Source: JABCPO02 sp052174015
GTDB taxonomy: Bacteria > Bacillota > Clostridia > TANB77 > CAG-508
Direction: 5' to 3'
DNA length: 55,790 nucleotides
Assembly: GCA_052174015.1 (NCBI GenBank)
Contig: JBQMXM010000006.1
Location: 1 to 55,790, forward strand
Program-made: the position numbers and the translations under genes
Shown here: one piece after another, positions 1 to 6,186 of the stretch
Position numbering within the stretch: position 1 is the stretch's first letter
Layout of the letters: each line of letters opens with the position of its first letter
The notes under the pieces: model-generated
What the model was told of the DNA's origin: nothing
Database searches by the model: none
The model's input: only the letters and a program-made list of their open reading frames with translations

Positions 1-207
1 TTCAAAATCTGATTTTAATACTAAATATTTTTTTCCTTCTTTATACTTTTTTAATCTTGAATCTTGAAACATCTGATACACTTTATTGTGTCCAAATTTA
101 TACTTTTGTACAATATCTTCAATGCTTAACGACTCTATATTTTGTTGATATTGTAATGCCTGTAATGTTTCTAATATTTTAATTAAAGTATCATTATTTT
201 CTGGCAT
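1..207 (-). CDS. Helix-turn-helix, excisionase-like protein (partial, cut by window edge)
   Basis: The ATG at 205-207 follows a clear AAAGGAG site. The frame stays open for 69 codons to the window edge, so the C-terminus is missing. The visible part has an N-terminal helix rich in Leu and Gln, then a segment of the type SIEDIVQKYKFGHNKVYQMF and a Lys-rich KKYKEGKKYLVLKSD stretch. This pattern fits a winged helix-turn-helix of the excisionase/MerR-like kind, in which a recognition helix is followed by a short beta wing. It is the most distal visible gene of the leftward early module. The role as excisionase or DNA-binding regulator is inferred from this fold pattern only. Confidence 0.65.
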   Translation of the reverse strand, partial: MPENNDTLIKILETLQALQYQQNIESLSIEDIVQKYKFGHNKVYQMFQDSRLKKYKEGKKYLVLKSDFE

Positions 208-210
208 ATC

Positions 211-555
211 TTACTCCTTTCTATAAGTTTCTCGCATCATTTTTTCTTTTTCTTTTCTAAGTTTATTAATGTAGTAACTATTTTGTATTAAATAAGTTCC
301 TTGTTCTCTATCTGTTTCTTGTAATTTTCTTCTTAATCTTGAAATTGAATCTTCAGCATGTAAATTATATTTATAATATTTTGTATAATATTCATAAAAA
401 TTATTTCTTAATTGTTCTTCGTTAATATTTAATGCTTTTTTCACATAAGCTGAATATAGCAATCTATCATCATCTCTGTATGCTTGTGATTCTTCAAGTA
501 GCTTATAAATAATTACTACTGTGTTTATGTCATTGTTTTGATTTTGTTTATTCAT
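211..555 (-). CDS. Hypothetical phage protein
   Basis: 114 codons, starting 14 bases after the preceding reading frame ends. I do not recognise the family. The protein is highly charged and probably all-helical, with many Tyr, Asn, Lys and Glu and a basic C-terminus, and it has no signal peptide or membrane segment. It ends three bases before the start of the excisionase-like gene, so the two are probably translated together within the leftward early operon of the element. A nucleic-acid or replication-accessory role would fit its place, but nothing in the sequence proves one. Confidence 0.6.
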   Translation of the reverse strand: MNKQNQNNDINTVVIIYKLLEESQAYRDDDRLLYSAYVKKALNINEEQLRNNFYEYYTKYYKYNLHAEDSISRLRRKLQETDREQGTYLIQNSYYINKLRKEKEKMMRETYRKE

Positions 556-569
556 AATTATTACCTTTC

Positions 570-1254
570 TTACAAAAATATCTCATCTAAGTTACTAAAA
601 TCTCGTTGCTCTCTAACAGTATTCTTATTTTCTTGTTCAACTCGTTTGATAACCCAATTCAATATTGCTCTATAATCTGATTTATATTTTTTACCACTTG
701 AACCCTTGTAATTGTCAAGGATTTCTATGCATTTTTTAATAAACAATTCTCCGTATTTGTCAACAAGAGTGCTATATTCTGCATTGGTCAAGTTAACAAA
801 TTCTGCGTATTGTTTCTTTTCTGAATTATCAACATTGGTCATTTTCGCATTGTTGCTACTGAGAGTGTTGTTTAATTCTTTGCATGTGGGCGTATTATTA
901 TATATATTATCTCTATCATTATCTATATCTCTATCTCTATCATGATATAGGCGACCGATTTCGTTCCGTTTTCGTTTCGTTTCTGTTTCGTTCTGTTTCC
1001 GTTTTCGTTTCGTTTTCGTTTCGTTCTGTTTCCGTTTTTGTTTGTCTTTGTTTTGATTTAATTTTTGATGTTGTTAATGGCCTTTTTAGTAATGACCACA
1101 CAGCACTTAATAATCCTTTAAATTCAGGCTCTACATCTTCAAACATGTATTTTAATATTGCTATTGATATATCTTTTTGTTCTTCTTTAGATAGTTCTTT
1201 AATAACATTATAATAGTCTCTAAAAAACGAAAAACTATTAATATTATTTGCCAT
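570..1254 (-). pseudogene. DUF6291-type phage protein, frameshifted inside a tandem repeat
   Basis: Two reading frames on the same strand look like halves of one gene. The N-terminal half (1254 to 940, 104 codons) has the DUF6291 pattern: a SFSFFRDYYNVIKEL start, then YMFEDVEPEFKGLLSAVWSLL. It then enters an Arg/Glu/Thr/Asn repeat and stops. The C-terminal half (570-842) carries the segment YKSDYRAILNWVIKRV, common at the end of phage replication proteins, and its frame stays open upstream through an Asp/Arg-rich stretch into the same repeat. The full span is 685 bases, one more than a multiple of three, so removing one base would join the halves into about 227 residues. The shift lies in a 32/33-base tandem repeat. 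It could be a real mutation, a phase-variable tract or a sequencing error. Confidence 0.65.
909..1034. repeat. Simple-sequence and 32/33-base tandem repeat inside the DUF6291-type gene
   Basis: Positions 964-995 and 996-1028 are near-identical tandem units of 32 and 33 bases made of GTTTCG/GTTTTCG words. A third partial copy starts at 1029. The length difference is one T (TTCCG against TTTCCG). The adjacent 909-941 stretch is a run of TATCTC/TATC words. Such tracts change length easily by slippage. Confidence 0.85.
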
Positions 1255-1311
1255 AATTCTCCTTTCTTTTTATTGTATTAATTGATATACAACCCTATAT
1301 TTATTCAAATA

Positions 1312-1494
1312 TTAAAGTAATGTATTATAATCAATATTTGAATATTGTGAAGTATCTATTTTTAAAGAATAGATACTTTTATTTATTTCTTTATCATATA
1401 TACGAGTTAATATCATATTTAACTTTTTATATTCTGTATAATTTAAATTTTTAATAACTATATCTACAATTTCATTTATTCTTTTTTGATCCAT
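1312..1494 (-). CDS. Small hypothetical phage protein
   Basis: 60 codons behind a very strong AAAGGAGG site, which supports it as a real gene despite its size. It starts MDQKRINEIVDIVIKNLNY and is predicted mainly helical, acidic and basic mixed, with no membrane segment. The family is not recognised. It is part of the leftward early module, separated from the next upstream gene by a 160-base gap that carries a possible small RNA on the other strand. Confidence 0.6.
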   Translation of the reverse strand: MDQKRINEIVDIVIKNLNYTEYKKLNMILTRIYDKEINKSIYSLKIDTSQYSNIDYNTLL

Positions 1495-1527
1495 TTTTAC
1501 CTCCTTTATTTTTTATTTTAAATATGT

Positions 1528-1655
1528 TATAATATAAAAGAATACTTTTATAAGTGTTCAAATATAAATCGTGTACATTTAAAATACACATTTTATAAGC
1601 AGGATAATTAAGTATTTGAGTTTGGCGACTACTACTTAATTATTCTTTTTTATTT
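1528..1655 (+). ncRNA. Candidate small RNA opposite the early operon
   Basis: An extended -10 (TGTTATAAT, 1525-1533) is followed about 110 bases on by a strong hairpin: 11 perfect pairs at 1604-1614/1633-1643, extended by two more including a wobble, then a T-rich run at 1646-1655. A weaker stem (GTGTA/TACAC) lies at 1571-1588. No reading frame fits. It sits in a gap of an otherwise compact leftward operon. The -35 match is poor, so transcription is inferred. Confidence 0.4.
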
Positions 1656-1831
1656 TATAGATTTTTATAATCTTCTTCTATATGGTTTGTTATCCAATCC
1701 ATTTTAGATATATTTTTTTCTTTAGTTATTTCATCTAATTTTTTTCTAATATCTAATTTTAAATCAAAGGTTGTTTGTTTTATATTCTTTTTATATTCTT
1801 TTAGATATTTTTTTCTTTTTTCTGTATTCAA
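1655..1831 (-). CDS. Arc/ribbon-helix-helix-like small DNA-binding protein
   Basis: The best start is a TTG at 1829-1831, four bases after a strong GGAGG. An in-frame ATG at 1888 has no such site. This gives 58 residues: a basic N-terminus (TEKRKKYLKEYKK), a short beta-like TTFDLKLD stretch, then two helices (IRKKLDEITKEKNIS and KMDWITNHIEEDYKNL). That is the layout of ribbon-helix-helix repressors of the Arc/CopG type, in which the strand binds the DNA major groove as a dimer. It probably regulates genes within the element. The assignment rests on layout and not on a signature motif. Confidence 0.6.
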   Translation of the reverse strand: MNTEKRKKYLKEYKKNIKQTTFDLKLDIRKKLDEITKEKNISKMDWITNHIEEDYKNL

Positions 1832-2029
1832 CACGCCTCCTTCTCGTGTACCTATGTTTATTATATTTGTACATAGGTACGAAGTCAATACCTTTTATTA
1901 AATTTTACAAAAATGTAATAATCGCTCTATCTATCTCTTAACTATTCTATTTTCAATGTACTTTTTTTGTCATATATATTTTATTTATTATTTTATTTAC
2001 ATATACTATCCCTAGAAAGGAGATTATAT

Positions 2030-2548
2030 ATGAAAATTGAATTGATTTTTTCTTTAGTAACTGCTTTAACATCTATTATTGCTATCATTATATCTATTGC
2101 TACTTTAAAGCAATCTTCTAAAAATATTTTTGAAGCTTCTAAAGCTAACATTGTTTTTTATGTTGATTATGATATTACAAATTTAAATGCTTACTTAGTT
2201 TTAAAAAATTTTGGCAATTCTTCTGCTCTTATTAAATCAATTACTTATAGTGATGATTTCCCATTAAGAGTTAAAAAAGTAAAACAGCTTAAAAATTTTT
2301 CAAATTATGTATTAGCACCTAATCAAAAAATATTCCAGTTTTTAGATGCTACTAAATTAACAGATTTTAAAACTAAAGCTACTGTTACTTATGAAACTTT
2401 AAATAAAATTGAAACTAATACTTTTTATTTTTCATTTGATTATATAGATAGTTTACATTCTAATAAACCAGATTTTGAAAATAATAATAAGTATGCATTA
2501 CGCTATATTAACAACAGTTTATTAGGAATTCAAGAAAGGCTTCTTTAA
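2030..2548 (+). CDS. Membrane-anchored protein of the lysogeny region (unknown function)
   Basis: The start at 2030 is chosen because AAAGGAG lies just before it; an upstream in-frame ATG at 1967 lacks a site. The 172-residue product has one hydrophobic N-terminal helix (LIFSLVTALTSIIAIIISIAT) followed by a soluble, beta-rich domain containing LKNFGNSSALIKSI. This fits a protein tethered to the inner face of the membrane. It is transcribed opposite to its neighbours and lies in the repressor-integrase region, where prophages often keep lysogenic-conversion or superinfection-exclusion genes. That role is an inference from place and topology. Its 3' end overlaps the next leftward gene by 41 bases. 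Confidence 0.65.
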   Translation: MKIELIFSLVTALTSIIAIIISIATLKQSSKNIFEASKANIVFYVDYDITNLNAYLVLKNFGNSSALIKSITYSDDFPLRVKKVKQLKNFSNYVLAPNQKIFQFLDATKLTDFKTKATVTYETLNKIETNTFYFSFDYIDSLHSNKPDFENNNKYALRYINNSLLGIQERLL

Positions 2549-2690
2549 GTTTTTCTTGTTTTTCTTTTTTGTTATATCCTCTACCATCAATGCTTATATG
2601 CATTTGAAAAAATCTATCTGGACATTCACTATCATCTACAATTGTAAATTCTGGATCATAATTAAATGATGATGTTTTATATATTTTCAT
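2508..2690 (-). CDS. Small hypothetical phage protein
   Basis: 60 codons with a clear AAAGGGGG site before the ATG. The sequence begins MKIYKTSSFNYDPEF and has a central Asp/Glu-rich part, a GRGYNKKEKQEKLKEAFLEFL helix and a terminal Cys-Cys. I do not recognise the family. It is the second gene of the leftward early transcript after the Cro-like gene, and its tail overlaps the tail of the rightward membrane-protein gene by 41 bases, so the two transcripts converge and could interfere. Confidence 0.55.
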   Translation of the reverse strand: MKIYKTSSFNYDPEFTIVDDSECPDRFFQMHISIDGRGYNKKEKQEKLKEAFLEFLINCC

Positions 2691-2716
2691 TTTTACCCCC
2701 TTTAAATTTTAATTCA

Positions 2717-2732
2717 TTCAAGAAAACTTGAA
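2717..2732. promoter_or_regulatory. Repressor operator copy downstream of the Cro-like gene
   Basis: Perfect 16-base palindrome TTCAAGAAAACTTGAA between the Cro-like gene and the next leftward gene. It matches the sites clustered at 2959-3075 and so is a probable binding site for the repressor at 3133-3777. Confidence 0.75.
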
Positions 2733-2939
2733 TTATTGATTAAAAAAATAATAATATATTTCATCTATATCTATATCTAACAATTTTAAACTTTGATTAA
2801 TTTCTCTTTGTGTAAAACCTACTTTATTATTTAATTTAGCACTCAAAGAAGCATTTGAAATGTTTAATTTTTTAGAATAATTACTTAACTTTTTGTATTT
2901 TTCTATTATTCTATTTCTTAATTTAGAATAGTTATACAT
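2733..2939 (-). CDS. DUF739-family Cro-like regulator
   Basis: The start at 2939 (MYNYSKL) is chosen because AAAGGAG precedes it by a good distance; an in-frame ATG lies six codons further up. The 68-residue product follows the DUF739 pattern: a YSKLRNRIIEKY start, a helix-turn-helix (NYSKKLNISNASLSAKLNNK), a GFTQREINQSLKLL third helix and the family's final DIDEIYYYFF. These proteins are small phage DNA-binding regulators next to the repressor and probably act as the Cro-like partner. It is the first gene of the leftward transcript and its promoter carries the operator at 2991-3004. Confidence 0.8.
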   Translation of the reverse strand: MYNYSKLRNRIIEKYKKLSNYSKKLNISNASLSAKLNNKVGFTQREINQSLKLLDIDIDEIYYYFFNQ

Positions 2940-2958
2940 TTTTTCTCCTTTCTGCAAC

Positions 2959-3075
2959 TCAAGTTTTCTTGTTGTTATCTTAAATATATATCAAGAAAAC
3001 TTGAATGTCAATAATTTTTTAAAGAAAACTTGAATGTAATACAATTGTAACATTATATACATAAAGAAAACTTGA
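2959..3075. promoter_or_regulatory. Cluster of four repressor operators
   Basis: Four copies of a 14-base palindrome, consensus TCAAGAAAACTTGA, lie at 2959-2972 (inverted, one mismatch), 2991-3004 (perfect), 3020-3033 and 3062-3075 (one mismatch each). They sit between the divergent Cro-like gene and the repressor gene. The 2991 site fills the spacer of the leftward promoter and the 3062 site touches the -35 of the rightward one. Confidence 0.85.
2983..3011 (-). promoter_or_regulatory. Leftward early promoter of the element
   Basis: On the minus strand, TTGACA (3006-3011), a 17-base spacer and TATATT (2983-2988). The spacer contains the perfect operator at 2991-3004, so repressor binding should block it directly. 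Confidence 0.85.
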
Positions 3076-3100
3076 TGTTTTTTTAAAAAAACTATATAAT
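3072..3100 (+). promoter_or_regulatory. Promoter of the repressor gene
   Basis: TTGATG (3072-3077), a 17-base spacer and TATAAT (3095-3100). The operator at 3062-3075 overlaps the -35, which suggests autoregulation of the repressor. Confidence 0.8.
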
Positions 3101-3132
3101 ATAACTATTGAAAGGATTTGTAAGGATTAGTT

Positions 3133-3777
3133 ATGAATAGAATTTTTATAGAAAGATTAAGTTTTCTTTTAAACAAAAGAGAACTATCAATTGCTGATTT
3201 ATCTTCTAAAACAGGTTTAAGTGTTGAAGCTATCTCTTCATATCTTAAAGGTAAATATGAACCTAAACATGATAAAATACATTTAATGGCGAACGCTCTA
3301 AGTGTTAGTCCTGTTTGGCTGATGGGATATAATGTGGATATGGATATAGATAAAAATACAAATAGTTATAAAGATAATACTACAAAAATGCCAATATTAG
3401 GTCGTATTCCAGCAGGAACACCTATAGAAGCAATAGAAGATATTGAAGATTATCTATATATACCTAATGATAGATTAAAAGGTGGTGAATATTTCTTGCT
3501 TAAAATACAAGGGAATTCTATGCACCCAAAATATTTGGAAGGTGATATAGTATTATTTAAAAAAGTATCAAATTGTGAAAGTGGTGCAGATTGTGCTGTT
3601 TTAATTGATGGAAATGATGCGACATTAAAAAAGGTATATAAATATAATGATAGAATAGAATTAGTCCCGCTAAATCCACAATATCAAGTTATGATATTTA
3701 ATAATAAAGAAATTGAAGATTTACCTGTTTCTATTATTGGTATAGCAATATCTTTAGAATATAGAAAATTAAATTAG
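3133..3777 (+). CDS. cI/LexA-type prophage repressor (HTH plus S24 peptidase)
   Basis: 214 residues with two domains. Residues about 5-65 form an XRE-type helix-turn-helix (IADLSSKTGLSVEAISSYLKG). Residues about 85-210 form an S24 self-cleavage domain. The cleavage pair Ala94-Gly95 lies in RIPAGTP, the nucleophile is Ser129 in GNSMHP and the general base is Lys166, 37 residues on, as in LexA. It should keep the element's early genes silent and be inactivated by RecA-stimulated self-cleavage after DNA damage. It lies opposite the Cro-like gene across four operators, and its own promoter carries one of them. The integrase follows 15 bases downstream and is probably co-transcribed. Confidence 0.9.
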   Translation: MNRIFIERLSFLLNKRELSIADLSSKTGLSVEAISSYLKGKYEPKHDKIHLMANALSVSPVWLMGYNVDMDIDKNTNSYKDNTTKMPILGRIPAGTPIEAIEDIEDYLYIPNDRLKGGEYFLLKIQGNSMHPKYLEGDIVLFKKVSNCESGADCAVLIDGNDATLKKVYKYNDRIELVPLNPQYQVMIFNNKEIEDLPVSIIGIAISLEYRKLN

Positions 3778-3792
3778 GAAAGAAAAGAAATA

Positions 3793-4893
3793 ATGGCAAA
3801 AAGAAGGATGAACAATGAAGGTAGTATATATTATAGAAAAGATAGAAATAGTTGGGTATATGAATATACTTTAAATAATAAAAGAAAAACTGTGTCCGCA
3901 AAAACACAAAAAGAATTAAAAGAGAAAATGAAAAAAGTTAATGAATTAATTCTTACAAATAAAATGATTGAAAAAACACCTAAAACTGTTGAAGAAATAG
4001 GATTAATAATCGCAAAGAACAAATTAGAACTGAATCAAATTAAACCTAGTTCTTATACAAGAAGATTATATAGTATATCAACTTTAAAACCTATATTAAA
4101 TATACCTATTTCTAGAATAGAAGAAAAAGATATATTGGATATATATAAATATTTAACAAAATATTCTAATTCTGTAATTGAAAAAAGTGTTATAATATTA
4201 AAAGAAATTATTAGATATGCTTTAGAAAAAAATTATATAAATAAAGATGTTATGAAAAATATACCTAAACCAAAGTCAATTAAAAAAGATAGAGAAATAA
4301 AAGCATTAACTATAGATGAACAAAAGAAATTTTTAAAAATAATTAATGAATCTAAATATTCTATTATATATAAAATACAATTGAATACAGGTATGAGAAT
4401 TGGTGAAGTTTTAAATTTAACTAAAGAAGATATTGATTTTAATAAGAATTTAATTAGAGTTAACAAAACTGTTACCAGAGATATAAATGGAAAATATATA
4501 TTTGGAAAAACGACTAAAACTGCAAATGGGGTTCGTGATATCCCTATTTCAAGGGAATTAAAAGAAATACTAAAAAGATATTTAGTTACATTAGATACTG
4601 AATATTTATTTTCTATCAATAACAAACCTTTACATTATTTAAGATTAAATAATGACTTATACAGACTTAATAATAAATATAATATTAGTGATACATTATC
4701 TACACATATTTTTAGACATACATTTGCAACTAGATGTATTGAATCAGGTATGCCTGCGGTTATTTTAGCAAAAATATTAGGACATTCAGATGTAAGTATT
4801 ACACTAAATACATACACTTCAGTATTTGATGAATATCAAAATAAATATTTGGAAAATGCATTTAATTATATTGATAAATTATTTGGTCAGTAA
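3793..4893 (+). CDS. int: Tyrosine site-specific integrase
   Basis: 366 residues. The N-terminus has an arm-binding domain (GSIYYRKDRNSWVYEYT), then a SAM-like core-binding domain (about 65-165) and the catalytic domain. The catalytic residues are all present: Arg202 in TGMRIGE, His305 and Arg308 in HIFRH, His331 in LGHSD and the nucleophile Tyr341. It should insert and excise the element between its att sites. It is the last gene before the tRNA-Ser fragment at 5021, the usual position. Its last codons and stop are duplicated in tandem just downstream (4881-4904). Confidence 0.95.
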   Translation: MAKRRMNNEGSIYYRKDRNSWVYEYTLNNKRKTVSAKTQKELKEKMKKVNELILTNKMIEKTPKTVEEIGLIIAKNKLELNQIKPSSYTRRLYSISTLKPILNIPISRIEEKDILDIYKYLTKYSNSVIEKSVIILKEIIRYALEKNYINKDVMKNIPKPKSIKKDREIKALTIDEQKKFLKIINESKYSIIYKIQLNTGMRIGEVLNLTKEDIDFNKNLIRVNKTVTRDINGKYIFGKTTKTANGVRDIPISRELKEILKRYLVTLDTEYLFSINNKPLHYLRLNNDLYRLNNKYNISDTLSTHIFRHTFATRCIESGMPAVILAKILGHSDVSITLNTYTSVFDEYQNKYLENAFNYIDKLFGQ

Positions 4894-4904
4894 TTTGGTC
4901 AGTA
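4881..4904. repeat. 12-base tandem duplication at the integrase stop codon
   Basis: ATTTGGTCAGTA occurs twice head to tail (4881-4892 and 4893-4904). The first copy encodes the last residues and stop of the integrase. It may be a slippage scar or a pair of integrase arm sites. Confidence 0.8.
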
Positions 4905-4961
4905 ACGATATAAAAAACAATGGGAAATAATGCTATAGAGTAAAAAATAAAAACATTTAAT

Positions 4962-5003
4962 AAATGTTGATAAATCAACATATGTACTAATTTATCAACA
5001 TTT
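4962..5003. repeat. 14-base inverted repeat between integrase and att site
   Basis: Perfect arms at 4962-4975 and 4990-5003. The word TGTTGAT or its complement occurs three times, and 4964-4979 is itself a palindrome (TGTTGATAAATCAACA). No T-run follows, so it looks more like integrase or excisionase binding sites than a terminator. Confidence 0.6.
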
Positions 5004-5020
5004 ACAAAATATGTATATAT

Positions 5021-5035
5021 CCTTTCTCTCCGCCA
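5021..5035 (+). other. Attachment site: tRNA-Ser 3'-end fragment
   Basis: CCTTTCTCTCCGCCA reads as the end of a tRNA-Ser: T-arm remnant, TCTCTCC acceptor strand, discriminator G (typical of Ser) and CCA. No tRNA body lies upstream. Beside an integrase this is the duplicated core left by integration into a tRNA 3' end. Confidence 0.75.
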
Positions 5036-5415
5036 CATTTATAAGTTTAATCAAAATTTTCAAAAATAATTAATTAACTCAATTTTAAATCAAAAAATTT
5101 AATCAAAACATAATTCAAAAATTAAAATTCAATAAATTAAAAATAATTATAAATCACAAAACATATCAAACAAATTATATATTAACATTGTATAATCAAT
5201 AGTAAATAGTATATTTTCTTAATTATTTTCTTAATTATTTAATATATTTATTAAATAATTATCATTCTTATACTATTTTCATGCTATTTTAAAACAAATT
5301 ATACAAAATTATATTAAAATTATAAAATATGTATTACTAAAATATGTATCACTATATTATTTAAAGTAATTCATATAACTTTATTATATCTAAATTATAC
5401 ATGATATGTTAGTGA

Positions 5416-6186
5416 TTGTTGGAGGTAAATATTAATACTAAAAATTGGATAGAAATAGTAGATATTTCAAATAATTTAATAATCACAAATGATAAATATA
5501 TTAAAGTTTTTGAAGTTCAACCTATAAATTACGATTTAAAAACAGATATGGAAAAAAAAGCTATTTTAAATTCATATAACCATTTTCTAAATTCTTGTAA
5601 TTTTGACCTTCAAATTCTAATAAAAAGTAAGAAGGAAGGCGTAAATGAGATTTTAGAAAATATTAATAATAATTATTCTAATATCATTTTAAATAGTAAT
5701 GCTGAAAGTATTAAGAATATTCAAAATTTGCAAAAAGAATATTTATCGTTTTTAAATAATCAAATACAATTAAAGAAAACATCAAATAAAAAGTACTATA
5801 TATTAACATATATTTCACATAGTTTATTTAAAGAAAATAATCAAAGTATACTAAATACAAAAAATAATTCAAGTTATAGTTCTAATTTTAATTCAAACAA
5901 AATTTCAAATTTTTTAAAAAATTCAATTAATCAATCAAAAACAAATAATTTAATTCAAACTAATAATTTAAATAATTCAAATAATTTAATTCAACTAAAT
6001 AATAATTCTGACTTTTCATATAATATATTAGAAATAAATAGCTCATATCTAAAAGAATTTTCAGAAAGAAAAAAAGTAATTATAGAAACATTATCAAAAT
6101 GTCAAAATGAAGTAACAGAATTAGATAATAATCAATTGTTAGAATTTTTAAATATATATTATGGAGGTGTTTATGGAAATAATTGA
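5416..6186 (+). CDS. T4SS-associated protein, companion of VirB4
   Basis: About 250 residues encoded just before the VirB4-like ATPase and overlapping it by 14 bases. The N-terminal 130 residues (IVDISNNLIITNDKYIKVFEV, then a helical middle and KKYYILTYISHS) look like the N-terminal domain of conjugation ATPases of the TraC/VirB4 kind. The middle (about 145-200) is a low-complexity Asn/Ser/Gln stretch. It has no Walker motifs and no signal peptide. The only standard in-frame starts are TTG at 5416 and 5419, yet the GGAGG site lies at 5421-5425, after both, which suggests initiation at an ATT at 5431. The function is inferred mostly from the neighbour. Confidence 0.7.
   Translation: MLEVNINTKNWIEIVDISNNLIITNDKYIKVFEVQPINYDLKTDMEKKAILNSYNHFLNSCNFDLQILIKSKKEGVNEILENINNNYSNIILNSNAESIKNIQNLQKEYLSFLNNQIQLKKTSNKKYYILTYISHSLFKENNQSILNTKNNSSYSSNFNSNKISNFLKNSINQSKTNNLIQTNNLNNSNNLIQLNNNSDFSYNILEINSSYLKEFSERKKVIIETLSKCQNEVTELDNNQLLEFLNIYYGGVYGNN

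Larger units (their letters stand above)
1..5035. mobile_element. Right end of an integrated prophage or phage-like element
   Basis: Phage-type genes run from the window start to a tyrosine integrase and then to a tRNA-Ser 3'-end fragment at 5021-5035. The content is a cI-type repressor with its operators, a DUF739/Cro-like protein, a DUF6291-type protein and an excisionase-like HTH protein. The left end is outside the window. There are no structural phage genes here, so a satellite or other integrative element is also possible. Confidence 0.8.
4905..5415. other. Gene-free junction between the element and the chromosome
   Basis: No reading frame is supported. The stretch holds an inverted repeat (4962-5003), the tRNA-Ser 3'-end fragment (5021-5035) and then about 380 bases of very AT-rich DNA before the first T4SS-like gene. 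Confidence 0.7.

Noticed and set aside
712..1213. Rightward frames over the repeat region of the DUF6291-type gene
   Set aside because: Their low-complexity Leu/Ser/Phe/Arg products come from the repeat on the opposite strand, and no ribosome site precedes them.
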